Below are positions 24,896 to 37,734 of a stretch of DNA of 64,000 nt, piece by piece. The DNA is from Patagioenas fasciata (Eukaryota; Chordata; Aves; Columbiformes; Columbidae): the NCBI RefSeq assembly GCF_037038585.1, contig NC_092523.1, positions 30,915,501 to 30,979,500 of the forward strand, written 5' to 3'. The notes under the pieces are model-generated. The model saw only the letters and a program-made list of their open reading frames with translations, searched no databases and was not told where the DNA came from. Position 1 is the stretch's first letter. Every line of letters begins with the position of its first letter. The position numbers and the translations under genes are program-made.

Positions 24896-25506
24896 TGTCC
24901 TGGTTTTGTTAAAAACAAGTTTCTCTTTTAGTGAATTTGCTTTCATATTAGCTGCATTTTCCTGGAGAACCAGATACATGTTTTGGTAAACACAGCAATG
25001 GAATGTGAAGTTATTGATAAGCATGAATGCACCTCTCACAAGAGGGGCAACGAGAAACAGGCGACCGAGAAACTGACCAATGGAGTATAACATCCCATTC
25101 ACATGAATACTTCATATAAAAGGATCTCGTCCCTTTTCCTTATGACCAACATTAGGAGAGGACCTTGCTAGTTGTCCCTGCGAACTGAGGCCTAGTGACA
25201 GACTGAATCCAGCTCCGGCTGGCTGCAGAGTCCAATCCAAGACTTTGGGTGCCGGCTCTGCAGTTGCTGGGACTTTCAAGATTGGTTTTGTATATTTTGT
25301 ATTATTTTCTCTATTCTTATTAGTAGCATTAGTAAAACATTTTTAATTTTTCCAACTCTCTTCTCTCGGTCCTTCTTTCCCTCCTGATGGCCTGTCCTTA
25401 ATGGGAAGGGGCGAGAGGGAAGGCGTGAAAGAGGAAGCAGGGAGAGAGAAGGTTAACAATACATCTGCCACAGTTTTATTGTCACCCCACAATCAAAACC
25501 TCAACA
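24896..25506 (+). mobile_element. Solo ERVL-type LTR with intact 5-bp target duplication
   Basis: A 611-bp LTR starting TGTCCTGG and ending CCTCAACA. The pentamer ATAAG flanks it on both sides (24891-24895 and 25507-25511), so both termini are exact. The TATA box TATAAAA is at 25115, with an AT-rich TTAGTAGCATTAGTAAAA block at about 25319. It is related to the LTR at 14876. The private target duplication shows it is an independent insertion reduced to a solo LTR by recombination, not the 3' LTR of a provirus starting at 14876. No viral gene remains. Antisense to SGCZ. Confidence 0.92.
25115..25121 (+). promoter_or_regulatory. TATA box of the solo LTR
   Basis: TATAAAA about 220 bp into the LTR, at the position matching the sister LTR's TATA box. 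Predicted core promoter on the plus strand, antisense to SGCZ; activity unknown. Confidence 0.5.
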
Positions 25507-28500
25507 ATAAGCTTGGCTTTTGGCAATTGTCCAAATTTTTACAACACCCATCTCTATTTTTGCACAAACATATATGTGGGAAAAAAAATAAATCGTATTT
25601 TAAACAGCTAAGAATAAGACTAGGAAAATAAGTTTCTGTCAGTACACAGGCCCAAACACTGAAATAACTGTTTAAACACCAAACAAATTCTAAAAACACA
25701 AATAGTAAATATTTCCCCTTTGTTAAAAACAAATACTGAAAAAGTAACTAGACCCTGACATCACTAAAACAACATAAGAAGGAGTTACTTTTTTTTACCC
25801 TACTACATCTTCTCCCTTAAATGTCACAAAAGGTGGCTCTTACAAACTGTCAGTCAACTCTGAGTGAAACAGATCCCTTGTGCAAGATCTGTGTATTTTT
25901 AATTCTTATCAGAGGTAAAGCAGGATCCTACTAGCTTGGGTGGTTCCTTGTTGCTTGATCAATTTTCATCTCATTATGCCCAGCATTAGCTTGCAGGATT
26001 AGCTGACAGTCAATGCTAGGCGAGGCTTGACACAGAAGAGAAAAAACCTATTAAATTTGATCTTGCAGTTATCCCCAGAGAACAACAACAAAGTAATTTA
26101 CCCCCCTTATTAAGGAGGTTATTGAGGGCAAAGCTATCTGCATTTAACTACTGTCTGCCTCGTTTGCGCATGGATAGTACCTATTAGTGCACCCTGTTTT
26201 AATGTACTATTAGTCTAAAGGCAATATTTGGGGACTTATTATATTGGCAGCTTAGTTTTCGTAACTGTGTTCCTGTGAGAAAAAGTAGTGAGAGAAATAC
26301 GAAGATTAACTTATTAAGATATAATTCATTTTCCTGATTCTAAGGCATGATTCTTTTCTGCTGCTTATCCCAGCTAATGAAAGTCAGATTTAATTAGTTT
26401 TTGTGATATGACACAAAAGGGCTTGCCAGATTTCACAAAGGATTGTAGAAAAACATTTTATGAAAGCAAAATCTCACCATCTATTATTTGAAAATGTAAG
26501 ATGAGAAAGATGTGACCAAAGTGGTTGGGCACATAGGAAGGAATTCTTTCAAATCTCAACTGAATTTCTACACAAAGCATTTTTAAATAGCAAATATTAC
26601 AGATGTTTCTCTGTCTGAAGAGTTTAAAATCTGGCTATAGAAGAAAGAGTGGCTGAGGCAAAGTTTAGATATGTCGAGGTAACATGAATCTGACTTTCTG
26701 GCTCCCTGTCCAGAATAGATTGAGCTAAATTCTCAGGACCTTTGGGGCAAACACTATAAACCTTGTGGGTATCAATATCTTAGCCCAGATTTTATAGTTC
26801 AGTTTAATTCCCAGTATTCAAGGTGTTCAGAATTTCAGTTTCCAATTCAATAGTGAATTGTTTCATATATCTAAGGTTATGAATAGTTTTCCAGCAGATT
26901 TTTTTGGAAAAAAAAAAAGAAAAAAAAAAATACACTCACATCTGGATGTCTGAGGTTTATTACTTGACCACGAATACGTATTCCAATATGAAAAATAAGG
27001 GTTCATTTATGTTTTAATTAATACAATAATGTAAATGCTTTTATTTTTCAGCCCTGTATACAAGTATTCTCATAACCAAATATGTTAGCATTTATGCACT
27101 ACAACTTGCTATCAAACTGCAATTATCTGTGTCCACTGAAAAACCAAACTTTAATGTCAAATCAGCAAAGTCTCTACTGTCTCATGTTACTGTTAATTTC
27201 AAAAGTCCCGAGGCACAGGGATGTGGAATTTGGAAAAGTACTGTACAAAGTTTTAGGACTGACAGCATGGTCTACTGGACAGTTCAGGTAAGTTTATACT
27301 AAAACATTAAAAAGTGCTGGAACCCAGGCCAGAGGACTGAAACTCAATCATCTATGCAGTTAAATCATCACTGGCATATTTGAGAGTTAACTGAGAGTCA
27401 GTTATGACTCTTCCAGACAATTTGCAGGCACTGTTTGGAGGGCAGCATGAGACAAAGGCCATTACCGCTTGTCATTTAGGATGCAACTTTTCTGTTTTAC
27501 ATGATAAAAATTATTTTACAATATCAATGTAGTTGTATTTCTGGGCCTGAAACCAGGAAATGGGTTCTAGTATCATTCTGTTTCTGTGACAAGACCGTGG
27601 GGAAGTTTTATAGGGACTGCTGACCTGTTTGTTTGAGCATATTCAGCAAACACTCATCTAAATGGTAAGTCACTGCTTTCTGCAATTTTTTTTTAAATTA
27701 GTAAAAAAAAGGTGTTTTTTGTTTTTTGTTTTTTTTAAAGAAAGAGAATGCAGGGCTTAAACTTAAAACCACCACCAACACCAAACTCACAAAAAAAAAA
27801 CCCTACAAAACAAAAACTAATCAGATTTTAAAAAATAATTTGAAATAAAATTAAAGGGTATATGATAACTGGATTTTTCAAAGGGATAGATATGAGTGTC
27901 AGAAAATATCACAGAAACCCACAACTTTTTGTAGTTCTTTCAAGTTACAAGGTTAAAAAGGTCTGCAAGTTACCTTCTAGAAAGATTCATACCAAAAGCC
28001 AAGAAATCTCTGTCCTAATAGTAGTTGTCATAATTTGTAAAAGATTAAAATGACTTGAGAGTTTTAAAAGAGGAATGTCTCTGAATCCTAACTAATATAC
28101 AGAACGTGATATAGACTGAATATATTAAGAATAAAATCACTTAGACTTAAGCTAATGCAGCTTGGTCAGACAGTAAAAGTTTTTATTTCATATTTTTTTT
28201 TTTTAAATAAAAAGTGTGGGTTAAATTCAGTATTAATGACAGGGCAGGAAGTTGAATGGCACATTCAGTAGAACTCTCACCTTGGAAAAATTAGCTGAAG
28301 TGGAGTTGGAAAACATTAAGCAACAATGGGAATCATGCAAATGAATAAGCTAAAAATAGGAAGCAATATGAGGTGAATTTAATCCTAGCGAAATTAATCC
28401 AGAAGACATAGGATTATCATTTCACCATATGTTTGTATTCCATTATTATTATTGAATTATTAGAAAGAAGTGGCCAAAGCAGTGTCTCCACATTCTTTTC

Positions 28501-29562
28501 GGTGGGATGAGTTTCACCTTCTTACTCAAATTTTTGCACTCCCCAAAAAAGAAAAGTTTGTTGTCTGCTGTACTCCCTTTGATTTCAAACCATACCACCT
28601 TTGTGGTCATCATTAATAAATGTCTTTACAACTACTCTCAACAGAGGACTGACATGAGTCTTGGTAGGCGATAGGGAATTTTAAGATAAAAATCCAATGA
28701 CTAGGATCTTCTGGAAGATCCTAAACCACCGCATTACCTTAAAATTCATGATGTAAAGGATCAAACACAATCTTTTACTTCTTACACCCCACATGCAATG
28801 GTCAAACTTGCCCACATGGACAGCTTCTTGCACATGATTTCAGCAATATCATTATCGGTTGACAATCTTAAATCCCTTTGCAAATATAGGGAAGAGCATT
28901 TAACATTTAACAATGTTTTCCAGTAGCAATTCATTGTAAAAACTGCTGGGCAGGTAAAGGGATAGGTGTATGTTAAGAAATGAAAGAAGAATTGAAACAA
29001 AGCCTACATGTTTTTCATCAGTTCTGCTGAGAGAAACACAAGGAAGGACTTTTTCTGTGGTTGTCATATATTCTTGTTAGTCATCCATGTAATTTACAGA
29101 TCAGTATTTTGCCATGCACATACATGTACTTGAAGAAAAAGTTTTCACTCCCAGTCTTTCTTAATTTTCTCTTTCTCAGTCTATAGAGGCTTTAGTAAGT
29201 TTTAGACTTGATCTTTTACTGTTTGCTTGTTTTTCCGCTTTTGTGAACATGTACAGAAAAAATTGGATTTTTTTTACATTTACAAAAGTAGCTTCACTTG
29301 GTAATGGATTTTTGGAGTATGTGTGTGTAGTATTCCAAAAAACCCAAAACCCAGAAACACCACTTGAGGAAGAAATCTGGGTCTATTTACTTGACTTACA
29401 TATGCTGTAATGGCTCATAAGGAAAAATGAAAATCCAGGTCTAATGCTATTAAACATTACTGTACTCAACCGACCTTAAAAATGCCTGACTATTCCAATC
29501 TCTGGCAAAAGTATACTTCTCAAGGATTCTGCTACAGGAGGCAAGTAATTTATAAAAAGTAA

Positions 29563-29579
29563 TTTTTTTTTTTTTTTTT
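29563..29579 (+). repeat. Poly(T) tract, 17 bp
   Basis: Run of T on the plus strand, about 190 bp downstream (in the gene's direction) of the 73-bp exon. Confidence 0.85.
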
Positions 29580-29763
29580 GCGTGATGAAAGTTCGTGGGT
29601 TTTTTTATTGACTAGTTAGAACAAATTGGAGTCTACCAGTGTTTTGGATATGTATGAGTCATTGAGGCAGTATATGTTACTATACAGATATTGTATTTTG
29701 ATCAAGACTTAGTTGTTTTTGAGAATATTTGATTTTTAAAACAACTTTTTGAACAACACCTAC

Positions 29764-29836
29764 TTGAGGTCTTGGGAAGGTTCTGCTCTGATATGGGGTG
29801 TCTCCACAGAGTGCCCAAACACTGCCCCTTCCGTGC
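29764..29836 (-). CDS. SGCZ: SGCZ internal coding exon, 73 bp (family exon 6 equivalent)
   Basis: This short extracellular-domain exon lies on the minus strand. The acceptor is GTATTTTAG and the donor starts GTAGGT. It opens in phase 1 (GC completes a Gly codon with the G of the preceding exon), then encodes 23 codons reading TEGAVFGHSVETP followed by HIRAEPSQDL, and ends in phase 2 with AA. The next exon supplies A, giving Lys (AAA). The 73-bp length equals the conserved sarcoglycan exon 6 size. FGHSVETPHIRAEPSQ favours SGCZ over SGCG and SGCD, which as I recall differ at the FGHS and EPSQ positions. The last exon base is A where AG is expected, so Arg becomes Lys and the 5' splice site loses the usual G at -1. 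The first long frame visible over this exon is in a wrong reading frame; splice phase fixes the right one. Confidence 0.95.
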
Positions 29837-31575
29837 CTAAAATACATAAATAAAATACAGTACAATTACTTTGGAAAATAAAAACACATTGAAATGTATG
29901 ACCAGAAATTGACATTTTTTGGATAAAATATCTGATTGAATCATTTATTAATTATTACCAATGCTTCTTCATATTTATGTTCGCATTTCTACATCAAAAT
30001 CTGAAGCGACATCATGTGAAACTTTAGACTTTGGCTAATTTCACATACAAATCTGAAGACATTTATAGATCTAAACTTTCCATCACTGACTTGCTTGAAT
30101 GGTCATCTCAATGCTTTGGAGATGGATCATTTTACAGATAAGGAAGAGTTTCCTTCCACCAGACCTTTCTCACTGAAAACCTTTACTCTCAAATAAACTA
30201 GAGAGACTTATTTGAAATGTCCTTTGATTTTAGTGTTGGCAGTGGATACACATGTATCTCCTGCTGGGCACCCAAAATCAAGGCAAAGAAAATGGGTAAC
30301 TATTTCCTAAAACTGAACTGCTTCTCTATTGAATTTCAGTCTGTATAACTAGGTCCAAGTTGCATACAATAATTCTATATGTTGAATTATAAGGCCAAGA
30401 CTTTTAATTGAAAATGTCCTTTTTAATGAAAAAATAGGGTTCTGATAAATGCTCACTGAAATTATCTGGAAAAAATAAAAGTATTTACACAAATCATTTT
30501 AAAATGCAATTTTTTTTTTAAGGAGAAAGAAAAAATACGGAAAACTCCCTCTGATTACAGACAAAACAATAGAAAACACAAGTAATGAACACCACTATAA
30601 AATCAGTATTTCTCTTAACTCTCAGATACAAGGACTGAATGCATAACAGTAATTTATGCAACTCAGTTGTTCACATTTAATAGGTAAAAATAGCTTGTTG
30701 TTAGGCATTCAAAAATTTGGTGTGGTTTTCTTTTTTTCTTTTATTGTTGTTGGGGTTTTTTTTGGTTGTTTTTTTCTGAACCTTATCCTCATGTCTATTT
30801 TTGTTTACTGATTTGTCAAATGCCATAATTTTTGTCTTCCACATACAATATCCATGTGTCCATAAGCTTTTACTTTCCTTCTCTGAAGATGGTGCTTGGC
30901 ACTGTGTAATGAAAATAGCCTAGACCTATTGTGTGAAAGACTTTCCAAAAGAGAATCAACAGTAAAGATGAAAGAACTGAGTAAAAATGCATGTAAAACA
31001 GGGAATGCATTTACCTTCTATCACTAGAGATAAGATCAAGGAAACTGTCTGAGGTAACTATAGCTCATTACTAAGTATTCTGGGATTAATTGCTTTATTT
31101 CAATAACAGAAATTTTCTTATATTCTGAGCTCTGAATTCTGAGTAAACTTACAAATACATCAGCAATATCTCACAGTAGCTGTGTAAGAAGTGCACAACA
31201 CAACAGAGGAACTACTCTAATTGTTATAAAATTTTTGAAATAATAAACTATTTTCAATTATTTAAATATTTTAAAAACATTTCTCAAGTACTTTCAGAAA
31301 TTTTGGCTGTTCATGGAGACTGAAATTTAAATATTTTTGCAGTTAACCAATGACATTTAGTAAACTGATCTTGCCAGGATCTGAAAGCAGAATGAGGCCA
31401 TGTTTAATTGATAATACCATTTTCCAGTGTTAAAATGTCCCGAGCAAGAACTAAAAACAACAAAAAAACCACAAAAACTCCTAATTAAATGTTAAACTAA
31501 ATTACTGTCAGAAAAATCAACATTGTCAGTTATCTTCCAAACTTCACTTTAATTAATGACAATCAAGAAATCAGA

Positions 31576-31640
31576 AAAAAACAAACGAACCAAAAACCAA
31601 ACAACAAACAAGCAAACAAACAATCAACAAACCAAACTAA
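31576..31640 (+). repeat. A/C-rich tract (AAAC type)
   Basis: About 65 bp of CAAA and CCAAA-like units with interruptions. Simple-sequence DNA. Confidence 0.8.
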
Positions 31641-34500
31641 TATCAAAAAAAACCCCAACAATACTTAAATGTAAAATAGTCTACTAATAAGGATTATCCA
31701 AGAGAGGAAGATGGGATTTCTGATAGTAATGAAATAAAGTCCTATGAGGTTTACAAATGTCTCACAAGAAATCAACCCAATCCACTTTCTGTAACCAAAC
31801 TTTCTGAGTGTTACTGAAAACGTCAGGAAGGAAAAAGCACTGTATATTTTTACCTATGAGGATCCACAGGTGTGCTGTGCAGAATCTGCTTTTTAAACCT
31901 GACATTGCCTTGCAGTTCTGCAACCTTTAAGAGGCAGGAATAGCATGTCCGTATAGTCAGGCTTTCTGTCACTCAAAACAGAAATCTCACTCCCATCTAT
32001 AACGGCATGCAAGAAATTCTACTGGAGCTGAATATGAGGTGTCAGGGAGCACGCTTCCAGATCCTGTTCATCTTTTTCCTCAGCAAAATTAAACACTTAG
32101 AGGCCAAGGGCTGTTTGTATTTTTGGAGGTGGCAATGGGACATGAAGCTGTAAATAACTGAGCAGGATGCAGAATTGTCAGTCTTGTCTTATGAGAAAAC
32201 CACAGCTGTAACATTTCAAAGAATTAATGCAAAGATGTATTAAACATCACTGTAGTATAGGTCAGACAGTAAATCAATCAGAAGTGCCAAAGACAGCATC
32301 AAGTGAAGACTGATAACAAAACATAAGTGACAGCTGGTTCTAACCCAGCGTATTTCCTCACTTTTGACAGAATTTGTTTAAAAAATGAGAAGGTATTTCT
32401 TCTCTAACAGAAACAGAAATTTGGAAAGAAAGATCAATCTGTCCAAGCAGACTGAAAATCCAGCCTGGCAGAGTTAAGGATAAACTGATATAATTAAATA
32501 AAATATAACTAAAACCAAACTAAACATGTTTCTTTTTCTTTTTTAAAATATAACGTCACATATGCTAAGTGTAACAGTTCTTGTGGCAAATGCTTTATCA
32601 TCAACGATGTGCTATGAGCAAGTCCAAGAATATTTCCCTTTTATTTTATACTAGGAAAAAAGCAAGCAATTGCAATGAAAAAGATCAGCCAAAGAGAATT
32701 TACTGAGGTGTTTTGAGCAGTTAAACAGCAGGATCAAGAAAAAGGGAAAGGGATTGTATAGCAAATAAAAACCATGGATCAGTATTACTTAAAAATACAG
32801 AAAAAAAACCTATATGAAGGTATTCTTTATTTTTTAATTTCCTATATGTAAATCTGTAGTGCTTTGATGGAAGTTAGATCATGTAGTTCAGTACTGCTTA
32901 GGAAATGGTGTTACAAGCATACGCTTTTATGAATCATAAAGATAACAATATGAATCAGGATTCAAAGTGAATAGCATGATTTTTTAATGAAATAGACTTA
33001 AGGTACTTAATAATTCACTATATTAAAATACTTACTTTTTACATAAATAAGACAATGGTGTATTAATTGTATTCCCTGACTTACAGAATTGTACCCAGGA
33101 CCTACTTTGAGATGACTGAAATTCTAGGGACAGATGAATGAATAAATAATAATAATTAAAAAAAAGAATAAAGAGAAAGGATTTGAACTTTCAAGTCCTT
33201 TCAAATACAGCTCAAAAGGAAGTAGTTAGGGAACTGAATTCAAAGAAACATGAGTCAGAATGGATAGCTATACAAAGTGAACCTTTCAGAGGAAATAAAA
33301 CAACAAGGGCACAGAGTGTGTGCAAAGGATATAAAATAAAAACTGTAAGTGTAACTGAGTAAAATTACCCCCACCTCCAGCTTCTAGTGAGAAAGAGTTA
33401 AGTAAAGACTTCACAAAGAAAGAAGCATCTGTGAAGGGAAACTCCTGGTCAAAGAATTGCAGTCGCTATAGAGTGCAAGAGAAAACTCAGTAAGTAGCAC
33501 GATTCAGGTAAAAAGTCAAAAGTCTAGCTGTGTATTTACAGAGAAACTTCTTTATGCATAGAAGATTTATAAACACCAGACCTTTAAAACTTACTTTTTT
33601 GACACAGAGTGTGTGAAAGTGATCCTTATGCTAGAAGCAAAACTAGTCACAGGTTCCTGCTGAAACTGAATATTCACAATTCAGAGATACCAGTGTAAAG
33701 CACTCATTTCCGCACAATTTACTGGTCACTGAAATTTAGCCTTTGGGAAATAACAAGTTTCTTAAAAACAATGGAAGTACAATGTTGCTATTTGTTGCCA
33801 GATTATATCTACTTTTTGTCAATTATTTAACCAGCAAATAATCCTTTTGTAATGTATGAGTTAGCCCACATAACAACACAGGTACCTTTCAGTGACTTAA
33901 TAAATTATTACCATGAAAAGAGCAGCACCTGAGCATATTGATTAGTAGAGTGGGTTTTGTTGTCGTTGTTGGTTTTGTTTGTTTGTTTTTGTGGAAAGAA
34001 TGTTGACTGAAGAGTTGATGAGCCTGGAAGCAAAACCTAATAAATTATTTTGCTGTGAAAAATAAGCTCGATATTAGCATTATCCCACTCTTTCACATCA
34101 TTCTTGGAAGCAAATCACCTCAAATGTACAGACCACGAAATCGTGTAGCATTCTGATGTGTATAAATTACCTGGCATTGCAGTGTCACAGGCATAACTGA
34201 ATCTTACTGCCTTGATCTTTCCCTAGGTTTTTCAGACACATCAAGTGAAAATATTATGAAGTACTAAGATTATGCAAATATTAGACTGCAATGCCAATTT
34301 GTCCTCTGAGAGAATTTAAAGAAGAGTTTGTAAAACATTTATCATTTCTGAAGCTTGCAATTTTACTCTTTGCACACTCATTATTAAGTAAAAGTATCCA
34401 CAGGTTTCCGAGAAATATCAGTAATTAATCAAGATTCTTTTACCATTGAAGAGACCTTGGAAACATAGCCTCTATGTTATAAAAATTTAATTGCAATAAT

Positions 34501-34524
34501 AAACAAAACAAAACAAAACAAACA
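34501..34524 (+). repeat. (AAAAC)n microsatellite, short
   Basis: Four to five AAAAC units. A longer array of the same motif lies 110 bp downstream at 34635. Confidence 0.85.
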
Positions 34525-34634
34525 CCTTGATTCTTTTACATGTGACTATAGCCAAAATTTAAAAGTGCCATGGTGAGATTGGCTAACTGTTGTCCAACAC
34601 TAAGACCTTGGAAAAGCTGATCACTGACAGACCG

Positions 34635-34636
34635 AA

Positions 34637-34667
<31 letters not shown>

Positions 34668-34689
34668 CAAAACAAAACAAAACAAAACA
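34635..34689 (+). repeat. (AAAAC)n microsatellite, about ten units
   Basis: A long pure pentanucleotide array starting with an A run. On the SGCZ sense strand it reads (GTTTT)n. The Lys/Asn/Gln/Thr frame over it is composition only. Confidence 0.95.
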
Positions 34690-36743
34690 GAAATATTCAA
34701 CCAGGCAGATCATTGATCACAACAAGACCACAGAAAATGTTGCTTACCTCTTTTTTAAGAGCTCAGTTATTATAATATATCTCGGGCTGATTAGAAACCC
34801 AGAGGAGTCAGAATGCAGCTTCTGGACCACATGTTGATTGTGCAGCTCTTCAAGATGTTCAGTTTTAATAAATGGCTTGAAATGTAATTTAGCTAGGTAC
34901 TTGTATTAATATTAAAAAAGCACAATGAAACAGAATTTTTTTCAATGGAAGTGTGCATCACTAAAATGAAAGTAAGTATGTTATTTTATAAAAACATCAT
35001 TGTAATGATTGCTGAGACTTAAATTTTGTTAGTTCTTCAGCAGCAAAACGGATTAATGTTTAATAGTGAAGATATTGATGTGGTCATATTGCAAGTAGGT
35101 AGGAAGCTGTAGTGTGGCCTGACTAAATGCAGCTGTTGGCTTGTAAAGTAAAGCATAAGCATAAGCATCAAAGTCTTCAGAGGTAAGCCGTTTTTAAAAA
35201 GGAAATTCTAAGATGAATTATTTAGATTCATTACTCAAGGCCCTTAAACATGACTAATGTTTGATGCATATTTTCTGTATGGCGACCTTATTAAAGCAAG
35301 ACTTCTACTAAGCCTTTCGTTTAGATAAGAAGAATGAGTTCCCCAAGAAATTAAAATTCAGCCTCTTCAGTGTGATAAATTTTGATCAAAGCAAATCACA
35401 ACTCCAGGAAATACTTGCAAACTTGAAATGGTATTTATCTTCTTAAATATCATCTTAATTTCTGTTGAGTGTAAACATTTGAAACATTGCTTCTTATAGG
35501 TGGGCAGTTAAGACACCTCTTGTCTTGCAGTGCAAATGATTACACCTATGTCTTCAGTTGTTCATCCACACACTTGTTTGAAGGTTCGCATCCAAAATCT
35601 ATGTTCAGCCACCACTTGGTCTACAATCAGCTGAAAAAATGCATCTATTTGAATAAAATTTGGGCTGAGCACAGTAGTAACATAATTCAGTTAATAATTG
35701 GAAATGGCTATTCTAAATGATACTGGGATGAAAAAAGTCAATATATTTAAATGAAACTGCTGAAAAGTGACATTAAAATTGAATATATCTTCAAAACATG
35801 AGTGAAACTGAATAATGTGTAAGAGCTTTACAAAGAACAGGTTACAAAAATAATTTTTGTAACACCTTTTACTTTTTTCCCCTGTGATATATGACAGCTG
35901 GAGACAAACATGACAATAAAAATTATTAACTACAGCCATTTTCTGCTTGAATTGATACAATCTCCTTGAAAAGTTACAAGACCTGGATACATTAATAGGT
36001 TTAAAGCTTAAATTTACATTTCACATCAAAATCAAAAAATCATCTTTTCCTAAATATACTTGATAGTCTGGATTTGCATTTTTCTTAAAATGGTGTAAAT
36101 CATTCTGGGTTCACAACAGTGGAACAGAAAGCAAAAATTGTCCTTGCTTACATTCAAAAAATTGAATTGTAATGAGATTATTTTTATATTTAATAGATCA
36201 AAAAGACTGTATTTTTGTTTTGCTGTAGAAGATAACCCTAGGATTTTGAACACTCAAGCTTAGGCCCTAATGAATAGTTAATCAGTTACAAAACAGGCTT
36301 GCTGTTTCCTTGATGAAAAATGAATGAATCAATGAATGGGAGGACTATCAAAAAACAGTCATTTGCTTCATAACTAGAAAATTCACCTGAATGTAAAAGA
36401 ATGGGACATGAACTTGGATATCCCAAGTAGAAAATTAAGGTTTTAACTTCAAGCTTATTTCTATTATCTTACAATTTTGTCTTGAATTTTAGTAAAAGCA
36501 AAGTGCCATGTATTTGTACAGAATCCTATGGAAAAAATGTTAAAATCTGAAGACAGAAAAGGGCAAGAAAGAGAAAATTCTTTCTCACATAATTTCAAGC
36601 ACAATCAGTGATAATTTTCCATTTTGAAGTTTTCTGAAATTTCTACAATATACTGCTGCCTACCTATAAAACCTTACCAGAAATGTTTATACAATTTGCT
36701 TCAAAAAGCTCTAAAACAAAGGAATTAATGATTAGCTTTTCAC

Positions 36744-36762
36744 AAAAAAAAAAAAAAAAAAA
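36744..36762 (+). repeat. Poly(A) tract, 19 bp
   Basis: Uninterrupted A run with no recognisable retroposon attached. Confidence 0.85.
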
Positions 36763-37665
36763 GGGCATTTGCACTTCAGTTAAGATATTGCCTAAAGAAA
36801 TGTTTTGATTTTGAAAAGTCAAAAGCTTAGATGCATTTATAAGGAGATTCTTTTTTAAATCTAGATATGTCATTAGTTGCCTAAGTTAGGATTACAGATT
36901 ACTTATATTTTATCTACAGCTTGAAAAGATAAATGGGCATCTCTAGAGGTTACTTTACTGATACTGGACTGAGACTACAGTAGCAATGAACATGGCCTAA
37001 ACACATTGAAGTTTCTTCCTTCAACATCTGGTCAGAAGTTGATACATCTGAATTTTAATCTAAAATGGGAAAGCTTGTTTGGAAATCTCATTTTAACCAT
37101 ATCAGAAGTCATCTGTGTTACCCTTAGCATTACAACTGATTCATAGGGTGCCTTATATAGGTTTTAGAGGCCAGTTCTCTATGCCATATGTAAATATGCA
37201 TATATTTCTGTTGTCTACTTTGACATTACTGCAGCATACTGAAAAATTGTTAGGATTACGTGATAATTACTGCTTCATTCTTAAAATTTAGTAAATTGTT
37301 TTATTTATGTAAAAGGAAGCCACAAAGCAGCAGGACTATTATCCAGATTTGTGAAACAGCTATACTATAGCATTTTTACTGCATAGAAATTAGCATGCCA
37401 TTGATAAATTATAAACAAAGATTTAGATAAGTGCATCTGTGCACCCTGTAGAGGGCACTGATACACATATAAAAAGTCTATTATATGCAAGTTAATAGTA
37501 TGTACTTAAAAAGTCAGTGGAAAAATGCCTTCAAATACTTTTGAATTAATGAAAAAATTAAAATGTAAGAAGAATCCCCACATGCATTTCTACAATGCTG
37601 AAATGGAGATATGTTGATAAAACAAAATTTGGTGCCTATTACACAAAATTAAACATTATTGAAAG

Positions 37666-37734
37666 TTTTGTTGTTTTTTTGTTTGTGTGGGGGTTTTTTT
37701 TGTTTGTTTTTGTTTTTGTTTTTTTTTTTTTTTC
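37666..37734 (+). repeat. T/G-rich low-complexity tract
   Basis: About 70 bp of T with spaced G, ending in a 14-T run followed by CAG. The hydrophobic Phe/Val frame over it is an artefact. Confidence 0.85.

Larger units (their letters stand above)
14761..29763 (-). other. SGCZ: SGCZ intron between the 73-bp and 124-bp exons (15,003 bp)
   Basis: This intron is bounded by donor GTAGGT at 29763 and acceptor TTTCAG at 14761, phase 2. It contains two related plus-strand LTRs (14876-15628 and 24896-25506), a CR1 copy (24071-24485), a perfect AT-rich inverted repeat (16044-16085), homopolymer and A-rich tracts (15777-15798, 21621-21687, 22822-22921), and a GC-richer patch (about 23020-23200) that I could not identify. 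I see nothing else in 15800-21600, 25520-29760 or the other unlisted parts beyond AT-rich unique sequence. Confidence 0.9.

Noticed and set aside
14876..25506. Complete provirus bounded by two LTRs
   Set aside because: No retroviral genes between them, a private ATAAG duplication around the second LTR, and unique intron plus a CR1 in between.
29680..29865. Minus-strand open frame over the 73-bp exon
   Set aside because: Wrong frame; splice phases from the flanking exons give TEGAVFGHSVETP instead.
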